Shown: positions 25,506 to 32,966 of the stretch, piece by piece | How positions within the stretch are numbered: position 1 is the first letter of the stretch | How the letters are laid out: each line of letters starts with the position of its first letter | Program-made: the position numbers and the translations under genes | Assembly: GCF_004349065.1 (NCBI RefSeq) | Contig: NZ_SMKZ01000026.1 | Span: 23,399 to 87,398, forward strand | DNA: 64,000 nucleotides | Source: Jiangella asiatica | GTDB lineage: Bacteria; Actinomycetota; Actinomycetes; Jiangellales; Jiangellaceae | Direction: 5' to 3' | The notes under the pieces: generated by a model | The model's database searches: none | Seen by the model: the letters and a program-made list of their open reading frames with translations, nothing else | What the model was told of the DNA's origin: nothing

Positions 25506-25532
25506 ATGCGCGACACCAACTGGAGCGAGTGA
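25506..25532 (+). CDS. Mini-gene 5, peptide MRDTNWSE
   Basis: Preceded by AAGGAGG (25491-25497) with an 8-base gap. Codons 2 and 4 differ silently from units 3-4 (CGC, ACC) and the tail is Ser-Glu. The stop lies 22 bases from the convergent MFS gene end, with no terminator between. Confidence 0.68.
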   Translation: MRDTNWSE

Positions 25533-25554
25533 CATTCGATCGAGGCCCGGCAAA

Positions 25555-26832
25555 TCACGGCTGGGCGCGTAGGTCATCGGCCTCGTCCGGCGGGATGGAC
25601 AGAGTGGGGGACGAGGCCGCGCGTCGCCACCTGACGGTGGCGACCGCTGCCGCCACGGTGCCGAGAGCAGCCGCGGCGGCGATGATCGCCGACGGTGCCA
25701 GGAACTGGGCCGCGATACCGGCGAGCACGATGGCCAGACCCTGCGCTGCCCGCAGCGCGGCGATGGCGACACCGACCGCCTGACCGCGCCGGTGTGCGGG
25801 TACCGACGCGACGTAGGCGGACTGGGTGATCATGTCGTGCGCCGAGAACACGCCGCTGAGCGTCCACAGGACGACCGAGACGGCCAGCCCGGGTGCCCAC
25901 CCGGACGGCAGCAGGACCGCGCTCGTCGCGATGGCGAGCGGTCCCATGAGCGCCAGCCGGCGGTCGGGCCGGAAGCGTCGCAGCAGCAGCATGCCGATGA
26001 CCGTTCCGACGGGGTTGGCGGCCAGCAGCCAGCCGACGGCGACGGTGCCGGCGTCGATCTGCCCGGCGTACGGCACGGCGAGCCCTTCGGGCACGACGTA
26101 GAAGCCCGAGCAGCAGGCGATGGCCAGCAGGGTCCGTAGCCGCGCGTCGTGGGCCACCACGCGCCAGCCGGCCCGGATGGTCTGCCACTGCCCGCCGGGC
26201 GGCACGCCATCGAGGTCGTCGGCGTCCCCAGGCAGGGACTCCCGGGGGCGGTGCGCGTTCAGCCCGTAGGCGATCAGGGCGGCCGACACCACGAACGTCA
26301 TGGCGTTGATCACCAGTGCGGTGGACGTGCCGAGCTCGGCCACCAGCGCCGCACCTGCGCCGAACCCGGCCACGAGCCCGGCCTGGTAGGTGATGGAGAT
26401 GACGCCCAGCCCGAGCGTGAGCCGGTCGCCGACCAGCATGTCGGCCAGCGCGGCCTGCCGGGCGGCCGAGAATGGAGCCGCGAGCAACTGGACCAGCGCG
26501 AGCAGAGCCACCTGTCCGGCGAGCGGGACGACCGGGACGGCCATCACCACCACTAGTGCGGCCCGCGCGAGGTCGGTGACGACCATCACATCTCGGCGCG
26601 GGTAGCGATCGGCCAGTCCGGCCAGGGTGGCACCGCCGACCAGATCGGGCAGGTAGGTCAGGGCGTACGTGAGCGCCGCGAGCCCGGCGGACTCCGTGCG
26701 ATCGAACACCAGCAGCGTGAGCGCCACCCTGGCCAGCTGGTCGCCGATCACCGAGAGCGCGTGCGCGAGCCACAGCCAGCGGAACTCCGTGGCTGCGAAG
26801 ACGTCACGATAGGTGGCCGGGGAACCAGACAT
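25555..26832 (-). CDS. MFS transporter (MFS_3/Mef-like exporter)
   Basis: A 425-residue, 12-helix major facilitator. The first helix region FRWLWLAHALSVIGDQLARVALTLLVFDRT and the loop GLADRYPRRDVMVV are typical of the MFS_3 efflux group that includes macrolide exporters. The substrate is unknown. It converges on the mini-gene array, its stop being 22 bases from the last mini-gene, so export of the peptides or a derivative is a reasonable but untested idea. The start region lies about 200 bases from the BldD-type boxes. Confidence 0.85.
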   Translation of the reverse strand: MSGSPATYRDVFAATEFRWLWLAHALSVIGDQLARVALTLLVFDRTESAGLAALTYALTYLPDLVGGATLAGLADRYPRRDVMVVTDLARAALVVVMAVPVVPLAGQVALLALVQLLAAPFSAARQAALADMLVGDRLTLGLGVISITYQAGLVAGFGAGAALVAELGTSTALVINAMTFVVSAALIAYGLNAHRPRESLPGDADDLDGVPPGGQWQTIRAGWRVVAHDARLRTLLAIACCSGFYVVPEGLAVPYAGQIDAGTVAVGWLLAANPVGTVIGMLLLRRFRPDRRLALMGPLAIATSAVLLPSGWAPGLAVSVVLWTLSGVFSAHDMITQSAYVASVPAHRRGQAVGVAIAALRAAQGLAIVLAGIAAQFLAPSAIIAAAAALGTVAAAVATVRWRRAASSPTLSIPPDEADDLRAQP

Positions 26833-27030
26833 ACAGGGAGAGTCTTACCGCTTCGTTGACGCGCGGCAAGGACGGGGTCTCCGATGCGTCACGCCGCCCA
26901 CGGCCGACAGAACTCGCAGGCTGTGCCGCTCGTGCAATTCCAAAAGCGCCGTTGAAAGGCGCCCGCTCGGGGTTGTCGGCATTACTTCTCGGGCCGCTGT
27001 TATTCGACTCGGCGGACTAGGCGCCGTTCC
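26833..27030. other. Gap without a gene upstream of the MFS start
   Basis: No convincing coding frame, RNA gene or repeat was seen between the MFS start and the first BldD-type box. The promoter of the MFS gene must be here, but I could not pick a clear one. Confidence 0.5.
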
Positions 27031-27140
27031 GTCACGCTGAGCGACGGTGTTGGTAAAACGTGACGTAGAGTGAGGTGTTGATCACTGTGTGTCACCCGCT
27101 TGACCGCTACTCTGAGTTACTTTTTGTGACGCAAAGTAGT
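27031..27140. promoter_or_regulatory. Five tandem BldD-box-like operators
   Basis: The published BldD box is nTnACnC(A/T)GnGTnAn. Matches start at 27031 (one mismatch, position 12), 27060 (one, position 7), 27081 (one, position 7), 27106 (one, position 2) and 27126 (two, positions 9 and 14). Start-to-start spacings are 29, 21, 25 and 20 bp. The fourth and fifth also face each other as an imperfect dyad around TTTTT (27107-27139). They lie immediately upstream of a promoter that leads to the ThiF/GGDEF-EAL operon. Confidence 0.7.
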
Positions 27141-27142
27141 TG

Positions 27143-27171
27143 TTGCGCGATCCCTTTCCGCTGTCTATTCT
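27143..27171 (+). promoter_or_regulatory. Sigma-70-type promoter of the ThiF/GGDEF-EAL operon
   Basis: TTGCGC (27143-27148) and TATTCT (27166-27171) are separated by 17 bases, fitting an HrdB-type promoter. The fifth BldD-type box ends 3 bases before the -35. Transcription would start near 27178, leaving a leader of about 440 bases. Confidence 0.5.
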
Positions 27172-27212
27172 CTAACCATTCGCACCGGCAATTACGTGTC
27201 TCGGCCCCAATT

Positions 27213-27405
27213 CGAAAGGATTGGATAGCCACGAGGGACGGGGACGTCGTGAGTAGTCGCGGCAACCTCGGGGTTCACCGAGGCACGTGGTGCGTATCAC
27301 GGCTTCGGCCGTGACCCTGGACCGGTACGGCCCTCCGCCCTGCACAGGCCGTGCCGTGAAAAGGGAACGTGGTGCGCGCGTCCGGGGACGTGCGCACCAC
27401 GTTCC
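27213..27405 (+). ncRNA. Hairpin-rich leader, candidate structured RNA
   Basis: Successive stems: CCAAT/ATTGG near 27215-27233; CCTCGG/CCGAGG (27266-27271 with 27278-27283); CACGGC-TTCG-GCCGTG (27298-27313), a UUCG tetraloop hairpin; GGTACGGCC against GGCCGTGCC just after; and a near-perfect 20-bp-arm palindrome from 27364 to 27405 with one mismatch. No known riboswitch was matched; the c-di-GMP (GEMM) core signatures are absent. It precedes the c-di-GMP-related operon. The remainder to 27618 shows nothing further. Confidence 0.4.
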
Positions 27406-27618
27406 AAACGGGGCGGCGACGGGTTTCCGCGGGCTGGTCTCGTCGCCGCATTGGTGGAGGCGCGGCGGGTCTGTTGGGGGGCAGGCACCCGTCGCGTTCT
27501 CCATTTCGGCGTCTTCTTCGCGCCGCGGTCGGGCATTATGGAACATCTAGAGCATGAACGGCGCATACGGTACAGAGATCACAGACCGGACGGAGCCGTG
27601 AAGCTAGGTGTTGATCTG

Positions 27619-28350
27619 ATGACGAGTATCGGCCCCCGCAGTACCGCCGCTCACCCGCGCGCAGAGACCTCCGCGCTGTACCAGTTCCGTGACGAGCCGT
27701 CCCAGACCTGGCTGCGCTTCTACACCCCCGCGCGCCGGTTCGACCTCTGGGACGAGTACGTCGCGGGCGCCAGGCGGACCTATCAGCGCTACCGGGTCGA
27801 GAGCGCACTCAAGATCCCGCCGGCCACGGCGGACTCGCCCGGCCCCTTCTACGCCGTCGCCTCGGACGACGATGGCGTGGTGCGGGGCGGCTGGTACACC
27901 AACGGCCGCCTCGACTCCGTCACGAGCGCGCATGCGCCGTCGGAGTTCGCCAGTCAGCCGTACTCGGCGGCGATGGTGGCCGACTGGATCGACGGCGTGC
28001 TCGACACCGGTGTCATGGAGATGAAGGGCGCCTGGGTCGACCCCGCCTCTGAACACAAGTCCGCGCTGGCCGACCTGCTGGCCCGCTCGTACCTGCACGC
28101 CCTGCACGTCGTCGGGGTGGCCTACGCGTTCGGGACGGCGGCCGAGCACGCCGCGCCGCGCTGGGGACAGTCCGGTGCGCGGTCGCTCGACGGCCTCGTC
28201 CTCGCGACCTACCCGGACGAGCGGTACCGCACCACGTTCCTCTGGTGGCACGTCGATGGGTCGCCGGAGCTGTGCGCGCCGGAGCAGCGGGAGCTGTACG
28301 AGGCCGAGCGCCGGCAAGCCCTCGGGCGGGACCCCGAGGCGCGCCCATGA
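27619..28350 (+). CDS. Unrecognised protein, possibly an acyltransferase (GNAT/FeeM-like)
   Basis: A 243-residue soluble protein. Short stretches (FYAVASDDDGVVRGGWYTNGR, then SALADLLARSYLHALHVVGVAYAFGTA) loosely resemble N-acyltransferase folds, but I cannot assign a family with confidence. The frame is open upstream to 27451, and ATGs or GTGs at 27538 and 27598 are alternative starts; ATG 27619 has AGGTG at 27605-27609. The stop overlaps the ThiF-fusion start (ATGA), so the two are coupled. Confidence 0.6.
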   Translation: MTSIGPRSTAAHPRAETSALYQFRDEPSQTWLRFYTPARRFDLWDEYVAGARRTYQRYRVESALKIPPATADSPGPFYAVASDDDGVVRGGWYTNGRLDSVTSAHAPSEFASQPYSAAMVADWIDGVLDTGVMEMKGAWVDPASEHKSALADLLARSYLHALHVVGVAYAFGTAAEHAAPRWGQSGARSLDGLVLATYPDERYRTTFLWWHVDGSPELCAPEQRELYEAERRQALGRDPEARP

Positions 28351-30500
28351 CGGAGGACCCTGCCCCAGAAGCAGCGTGGCGACCGGTCCACGTCGACGAT
28401 CCCGAGAAGCTGGCCGACCTGCGCCGCAATCCGGGGGTCGCTGTCATCGACACGATCGACCAGCAGCGGCGCGACCTGGCCCGGATGCTGCCGTCGCCGG
28501 TTCCTGCCCACCTCGACGAGCCCAGCCGCTGGTACCACTACCCGTGGCGGCGAGCCGTCGTGCACGTTCTCGGTCCGGGCGGCTTCCAGGCGCTGCGGTC
28601 CGACCGCAACCGCAACAAGATCACCGCCGAGGAGCAGCGACGCCTGCGCGAGCTCACGATCGGAGTGGTCGGGCTGAGCGTCGGCCACGCCATCGCACAC
28701 ACGCTGGCGCTCGAGGGCGTCTGCGGACGCATCCGGCTGGCCGACTTCGACCACATCGAGCTGTCGAACCTCAACCGCATCCCGGGCACGGTCTTCGACC
28801 TCGGCCTCAACAAGGCGGTCGTGCTCGCCCGCCGCATCGCCGAGCTCGACCCATACATCGACGTCGAGATCGAGCCGCGTGGCCTGGACCTGGACACCGC
28901 CGACGCGTTCATGACCGGCCTGGACATCGTGGTCGAGGAGTGTGACGCGTTCGACCTCAAGGTCGCCGTGCGCGACGCCGCGCGCCGGCACGGGGTGCCG
29001 CTGGTCATGGAGACCAACGAGCGCGGCCTGCTGGACATCGAACGGTACGACCTGGAGCCGGACCGGCCGATGTTCCACGGCCTGCTCGGCGATGTCGAGC
29101 CGAAGCGGTTGATCGGCCTGTCGACGCACGACAAGGTCCCCTACGTCCTGCGGGTCCTGGAACCCGACGAGCTCACCGCGGTCATGGCCGCCTCGATGAC
29201 CGAGGTCGACGAGACGCTGAGCACCTGGCCGCAGCTGGGCGGAGACGTCAGCCTCGGCGCGGCGACGGTGGCCGCCGCGGTCCGGGCGCTCGGTCTCGGC
29301 CGGGCGCTGCCGTCGGGCCGGGTGCGGGTGGATGTCGAGGCGCTGCTCGGCAAGGTCGCCGAGCCGCCCCGGCCGCCGGACCTGGTCTCCGCCGCCGCGC
29401 GCGAGGTCGCGCCGGAGCAGCCACCGGCGGGGGCCTGGGACGCCGTGGCGCACGCCGCACGGATGGCACCGTCGGGCGGCAACACCCAACCGTGGCGCTT
29501 CGCAGTCGACGAGACCGGTCTGGACATCCTGCTCGACCCGGCGCAGACCTCGACCCTCGACGTCGCGTTCCGCGGCAGCTACGTGGCCATCGGCGCGGCG
29601 CTGTTCAACGCCAGGGTCGCCGCGGCCCGGCACGGCCTCCTGGGCGTGGTCGAGATCTTTCCGGGCGGCGGGGCTCGCGCGGGCCGGCCGGACGGCGCCG
29701 ACGACGACGCACCGGCGGCGCGGCTGCGCTTCGGCGGCGATGCCCCGCAGGAGCTGGCCGGACTCTACGAGTCGATGCTCGACCGGGTGTCCAACCGACA
29801 CCTCAACCGGCCCGGAGCACTACCCGGCGACGTGGCGCCGGCGCTGGTGCGGGTGGCCCGGGCGGAGGGCGGCGACGCGGTCGTGGTCACCGACCGCGAC
29901 ACGCTCACCGAGCTGGGCGAGCTGATGGGCGAGTCGGACCGGCTGCGCTACCTCACCCCGCACCTGCACCGCGAGATGATGCGCGAGCTGCGCTGGCCCG
30001 GCACCGACGACCTGGCGTGGGGCCTGGACGTGCGGACGCTCGAGCTCGACGACTCCGACCTGGCGAAGCTGGCGGTGGCGCGGCGCGCGGACGTGATGGG
30101 CGTGCTGGCCGAGCAGGATCTGGGCCGGGCGCTAGGGGAGCCGACCCGCGACCGCGTCGGCGGGGCCGCCGGGCTGGTGGTGGTGACCGCCGACGGCACC
30201 CGGCCAGCCGACTACGTCCGTGCCGGGCAGGCCGTCGAGCGCGTCTGGATCGAGGCCGAACGGCACGGCTTGGCGGTGCAGGCGATGTCGCCGGTGTTCA
30301 TCTTCGCCGTGGACGACTCCGACTACGAGGAGCTGTCACCGCGATACGCGCCGCGTTTACGGCAGCTTCGCCGGGTATTCGCCGATCTGAGCGGAACGAC
30401 CGACCGGGCCATCGCCCTCGTGATGCGTATCGGATACGCTCCGTCGATCAGCGTCCGAAGCCGCCGCCTGCCTGCAGACCGAACCGTACGGACGCGTTGA
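28347..30500 (+). CDS. ThiF/E1-like adenylyltransferase fused to a nitroreductase-like domain (Rv1355c/MoeY family)
   Basis: A 717-residue two-domain protein. Residues about 95-330 form an E1/ThiF Rossmann domain: a glycine loop GVVGLSVGHAIAHTLA from about 107, RLADFDHIELSNLNR with the conserved Asp and Arg/Asn-binding segment, and VVEECDAFDLKVAVRDAAR. ThiF proteins activate C-terminal carboxylates as acyl-adenylates. Residues about 365-700 form a nitroreductase-like FMN domain (MAPSGGNTQPWRFAV). The order matches mycobacterial Rv1355c, annotated MoeY, whose gene also neighbours a GGDEF-EAL gene. No CxxC zinc pairs were noticed in the ThiF part. The substrate is unknown. Confidence 0.8.
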   Translation: MTEDPAPEAAWRPVHVDDPEKLADLRRNPGVAVIDTIDQQRRDLARMLPSPVPAHLDEPSRWYHYPWRRAVVHVLGPGGFQALRSDRNRNKITAEEQRRLRELTIGVVGLSVGHAIAHTLALEGVCGRIRLADFDHIELSNLNRIPGTVFDLGLNKAVVLARRIAELDPYIDVEIEPRGLDLDTADAFMTGLDIVVEECDAFDLKVAVRDAARRHGVPLVMETNERGLLDIERYDLEPDRPMFHGLLGDVEPKRLIGLSTHDKVPYVLRVLEPDELTAVMAASMTEVDETLSTWPQLGGDVSLGAATVAAAVRALGLGRALPSGRVRVDVEALLGKVAEPPRPPDLVSAAAREVAPEQPPAGAWDAVAHAARMAPSGGNTQPWRFAVDETGLDILLDPAQTSTLDVAFRGSYVAIGAALFNARVAAARHGLLGVVEIFPGGGARAGRPDGADDDAPAARLRFGGDAPQELAGLYESMLDRVSNRHLNRPGALPGDVAPALVRVARAEGGDAVVVTDRDTLTELGELMGESDRLRYLTPHLHREMMRELRWPGTDDLAWGLDVRTLELDDSDLAKLAVARRADVMGVLAEQDLGRALGEPTRDRVGGAAGLVVVTADGTRPADYVRAGQAVERVWIEAERHGLAVQAMSPVFIFAVDDSDYEELSPRYAPRLRQLRRVFADLSGTTDRAIALVMRIGYAPSISVRSRRLPADRTVRTR

Positions 30501-30519
30501 GGGCCACGGAGACCGACCT

Positions 30520-32754
30520 ATGAAGATGGACCCCGAGACCATCCAGCCCCTGCTGAAAGCGTTGGCAGAGGCCACGGACAGCATCTCCGCCGACGTGCTG
30601 GCCGTCGGGGGCGGCATGCCGCTGGTGTCCTGGGGGAGCGCGACGACGGCCGGGGTGTCGGGCAGTGCGTTGACCGAGATGCGCGAGGCGATCCGCGGCA
30701 TCACCGCCCGGGTCGTCCAGCACGGCGACGACGGCGTGGTCGAGACCGATCAGACCGTCGGCCACCAGCTGCTCGCCACCGGGCTGAGCTATCACGACTT
30801 CCACGGAGCGGTGTGCCTGGTCCGCGGCCTCGACCGTCCGTGGCGCGCCAACGACCGCACGCTGCTGGCGATGGCGGGCGCGTTGTGCGCCGCCGTCATG
30901 GAGGCCGGTGAGGTGCCCGGCCAGTACGGCCGCCTCGACGCGCTCGTCACTTATGTCGCCTCCGAGCTGATGGGCGTCTCCACCACCGACCGGGCCGAGA
31001 CCACCCACCGGGTGCTGGGCGAGCTCGGCCGCTACTTCGGCGCCGACACGTGCGTCCTGCGGCACAACGACCCGGAGAAGCGGGCCAGCATCCTCATCGA
31101 CGAGTGGCCGCGCCGGGAGCACATCCCCGACCCCGACCCGCTGGGCGAGGTGCCGTGGGACACCGACGATCCCATCTTCGCCATGATCAAGGACTTGCGC
31201 GAGCCGTTCATCCTCCGCCCCGGCGACGGCCAGCACGACTACCAGGAACGGGTCGAAGCGGGCTCGGGCGTCCCCGAGGTGTCAATGGCCACCGTCCCCC
31301 TGATCGAGGGTGACGTCACCCGTGGCGTGCTCGGTCTCATCCATTTCGGCGACCGCATCTGGACCCGTGCCGAGGTTCGTGCGCTGCGCGCCATCGCCTC
31401 GCTGTTCGTGCAGCTCGACGGGCGGGTCACGGCCGAGGAGAGCCTCCACCACCAGGCGTACCACGACGAGCTGACCGGCCTGTGGAACCGCCGGGCCTTC
31501 GTCGAGCACCTGAGCACCGTGCTGACCAATGACCCGCAGGCTCCGCTGGCGGTGCTGTTCGCGGACATGGATCGGCTCAAGACCGTCAACGACGTCCTCG
31601 GCCACGCCATCGGCGACAGCTTCATCCGGCAGGTGGCGCAGCGGCTGCGCGAGTCGGTGCGGCCGCACGACGTGGTCGCCCGGCTGGCCGGCGACGAATT
31701 CGTCATCGTGCTCCACGGCATAGGCTCGGTCGCAGCCGCCGAGCGGGCCGCCCGGCGCATCCTCGACCGGGTGGCCGAGCCGCTCGAGGTGGGCGGGCAC
31801 TCGATCAGCCGTAGCGCCAGCATCGGCCTGGTGGTCAGCGGCGACATCGCCAGCACCGCCGATGAGCTGCTGAGCAATGCCGATGTCGCTCTCCTGGAGG
31901 CGAAGGATCGGGGTGGTGACTCCGTGGTCACGTTCAACGACGAGCTGCGGTCCAAGCTGCTCAACCGAGCTGATCTCGAACTACGGCTGCGCACCGCCAT
32001 CAGCGACAACCAGATGCGGTTGTACTTCCAGCCCGAGTTCGACCTGCGCGACGGGCGGCTGACGGCGGTCGAGGCGCTGGTGCGCTGGCAGCACCCCGAG
32101 CGCGGACTGCTCGCCGCGGAGTCGTTCGTCTCCGTCGTGGAGGAGATCAACCTCGCGGCGGAGCTGGGCCGCTGGGTTCTGGAGGAGGCCTGCCGGCAGC
32201 TGTCGGTCTGGAAGAGCACATCGTCGGTGCCGCCGCCGGTCGTGCGGGTCAACATCTCCGCCGGAGAGCTGATCAGCGCGGACTTCGTCGGGTTCGTCGC
32301 CACGTTGCTGAGCAGGTACGGCCTGGCGCCGGCCGAGCTGGGCATCGAGATCACCGAGGGCACGGTGATGCGTGAGCTCGACGACGTGCAGGCCACGCTC
32401 AACGGGCTTCGCGGCCTCGGCGTCACGCTGGCCATCGACGACTTCGGCACCGGTTACAGCTCGCTGGCCCAGCTCAAGCAGCTGCCGGTCGACATCCTGA
32501 AGATCGACCGCAGTTTCGTCTCGGCGCTGGCCGAGAGCAGCGGGGATCGCGCCATCGTCGCCGCGATCGTCCGGCTGGCCGAGGCGTTCAACCTGACGAC
32601 AGTCGCGGAGGGGGTGGAGGATCCGGCCGCGGTGACGACCCTGCTGGACCTGGGTTGCTACCGGGCGCAGGGCTTCTTCATGTCGAAACCGCTGCCGGCA
32701 CAGGTGGTTCTGGAGCAGGCGCGGAATCCCGGCGTTCCGCTGCGGATGGCGTGA
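30520..32754 (+). CDS. GAF-GGDEF-EAL cyclic-di-GMP turnover protein
   Basis: A 744-residue cytoplasmic protein. A GAF-like sensor occupies about residues 145-300. The GGDEF domain follows with active-site variant AGDEF at 390-394, and the EAL domain has EALVRW at 518 and DDFGTGYSSL from 640. Both catalytic cores look intact, so it may make and degrade c-di-GMP, as does the related mycobacterial protein Rv1354c. It follows the ThiF fusion by 19 bases, the same neighbourhood as in mycobacteria. Likely part of the operon preceded by BldD-type boxes. Confidence 0.9.
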   Translation: MKMDPETIQPLLKALAEATDSISADVLAVGGGMPLVSWGSATTAGVSGSALTEMREAIRGITARVVQHGDDGVVETDQTVGHQLLATGLSYHDFHGAVCLVRGLDRPWRANDRTLLAMAGALCAAVMEAGEVPGQYGRLDALVTYVASELMGVSTTDRAETTHRVLGELGRYFGADTCVLRHNDPEKRASILIDEWPRREHIPDPDPLGEVPWDTDDPIFAMIKDLREPFILRPGDGQHDYQERVEAGSGVPEVSMATVPLIEGDVTRGVLGLIHFGDRIWTRAEVRALRAIASLFVQLDGRVTAEESLHHQAYHDELTGLWNRRAFVEHLSTVLTNDPQAPLAVLFADMDRLKTVNDVLGHAIGDSFIRQVAQRLRESVRPHDVVARLAGDEFVIVLHGIGSVAAAERAARRILDRVAEPLEVGGHSISRSASIGLVVSGDIASTADELLSNADVALLEAKDRGGDSVVTFNDELRSKLLNRADLELRLRTAISDNQMRLYFQPEFDLRDGRLTAVEALVRWQHPERGLLAAESFVSVVEEINLAAELGRWVLEEACRQLSVWKSTSSVPPPVVRVNISAGELISADFVGFVATLLSRYGLAPAELGIEITEGTVMRELDDVQATLNGLRGLGVTLAIDDFGTGYSSLAQLKQLPVDILKIDRSFVSALAESSGDRAIVAAIVRLAEAFNLTTVAEGVEDPAAVTTLLDLGCYRAQGFFMSKPLPAQVVLEQARNPGVPLRMA

Positions 32755-32867
32755 CGAGTGAGACAAACGTTGGCCTTTGCCTTGCGAAACACCTAGCATG
32801 CGGGCTGAACAGGTAGCGGACAGTCGGTGATCAATAGGCGACGATTGCCCGGTATTCTCTGGATTGT

Positions 32868-32885
32868 CCCGGGTACGTATCCGGG
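32868..32885. promoter_or_regulatory. Short dyad upstream of the BldD-like gene
   Basis: CCCGG (32868-32872) and CCGGG (32881-32885) form a small dyad about 80 bases before the regulator start. Could be operator or terminator of the preceding gene. Evidence is weak. Confidence 0.25.
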
Positions 32886-32966
32886 GCCTGCCAAGGGGGG
32901 CGCGGCGCAGGCGTGCTGGTGAGGGCGAATCAGTACGGAGGACGAGGCACCTTGGGGAGCTCGACG

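Larger units (their letters stand above)
25191..25532 (+). repeat. Tandem array of five mini-genes, period 72-78 bp
   Basis: Five units each consist of a purine-rich Shine-Dalgarno site, an 8-9 base gap, ATG and 7-8 sense codons ending in TGA. Start codons lie at 25205, 25278, 25350, 25428 and 25506. The encoded peptides share M-R-D-[S/T]-N-W. Codon 2 varies CGT/CGC and codon 4 varies ACG/ACC within the Thr copies, so the peptide is kept while DNA drifts. The spacers are mostly unconserved, apart from TCGAGCGG before units 2 and 3 (25252-25259 and 25325-25332). A degenerate unit may precede the array near 25112-25144. Confidence 0.85.

Noticed and set aside
25191..25532. CRISPR array or simple tandem DNA repeat
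   Set aside because: The conserved part is an SD-ATG-codons-stop unit with synonymous variation, no palindromic repeat and no cas genes.
25205..25532. Bona fide microcin C (mccA) genes
   Set aside because: The peptides resemble MRTGNAN in size and first residues, but none ends in Asn and the ThiF protein nearby is a different, nitroreductase-fused family. Kept only as an analogy.
25064..25558. A reverse-strand frame across the mini-gene array that repeats a FVSRIAGTS-like peptide
   Set aside because: It is the antisense image of the repeated units. It lacks a start with ribosome binding site, and the forward units carry independent SD, ATG and stop signals plus silent codon changes.
27107..27140. 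c-di-GMP (GEMM-I) riboswitch suggested by GACGCAAAG
   Set aside because: The matching GGCAAACC-type and tetraloop-receptor elements are absent and the motif lies upstream of the likely promoter. BldD-type operators explain it better.
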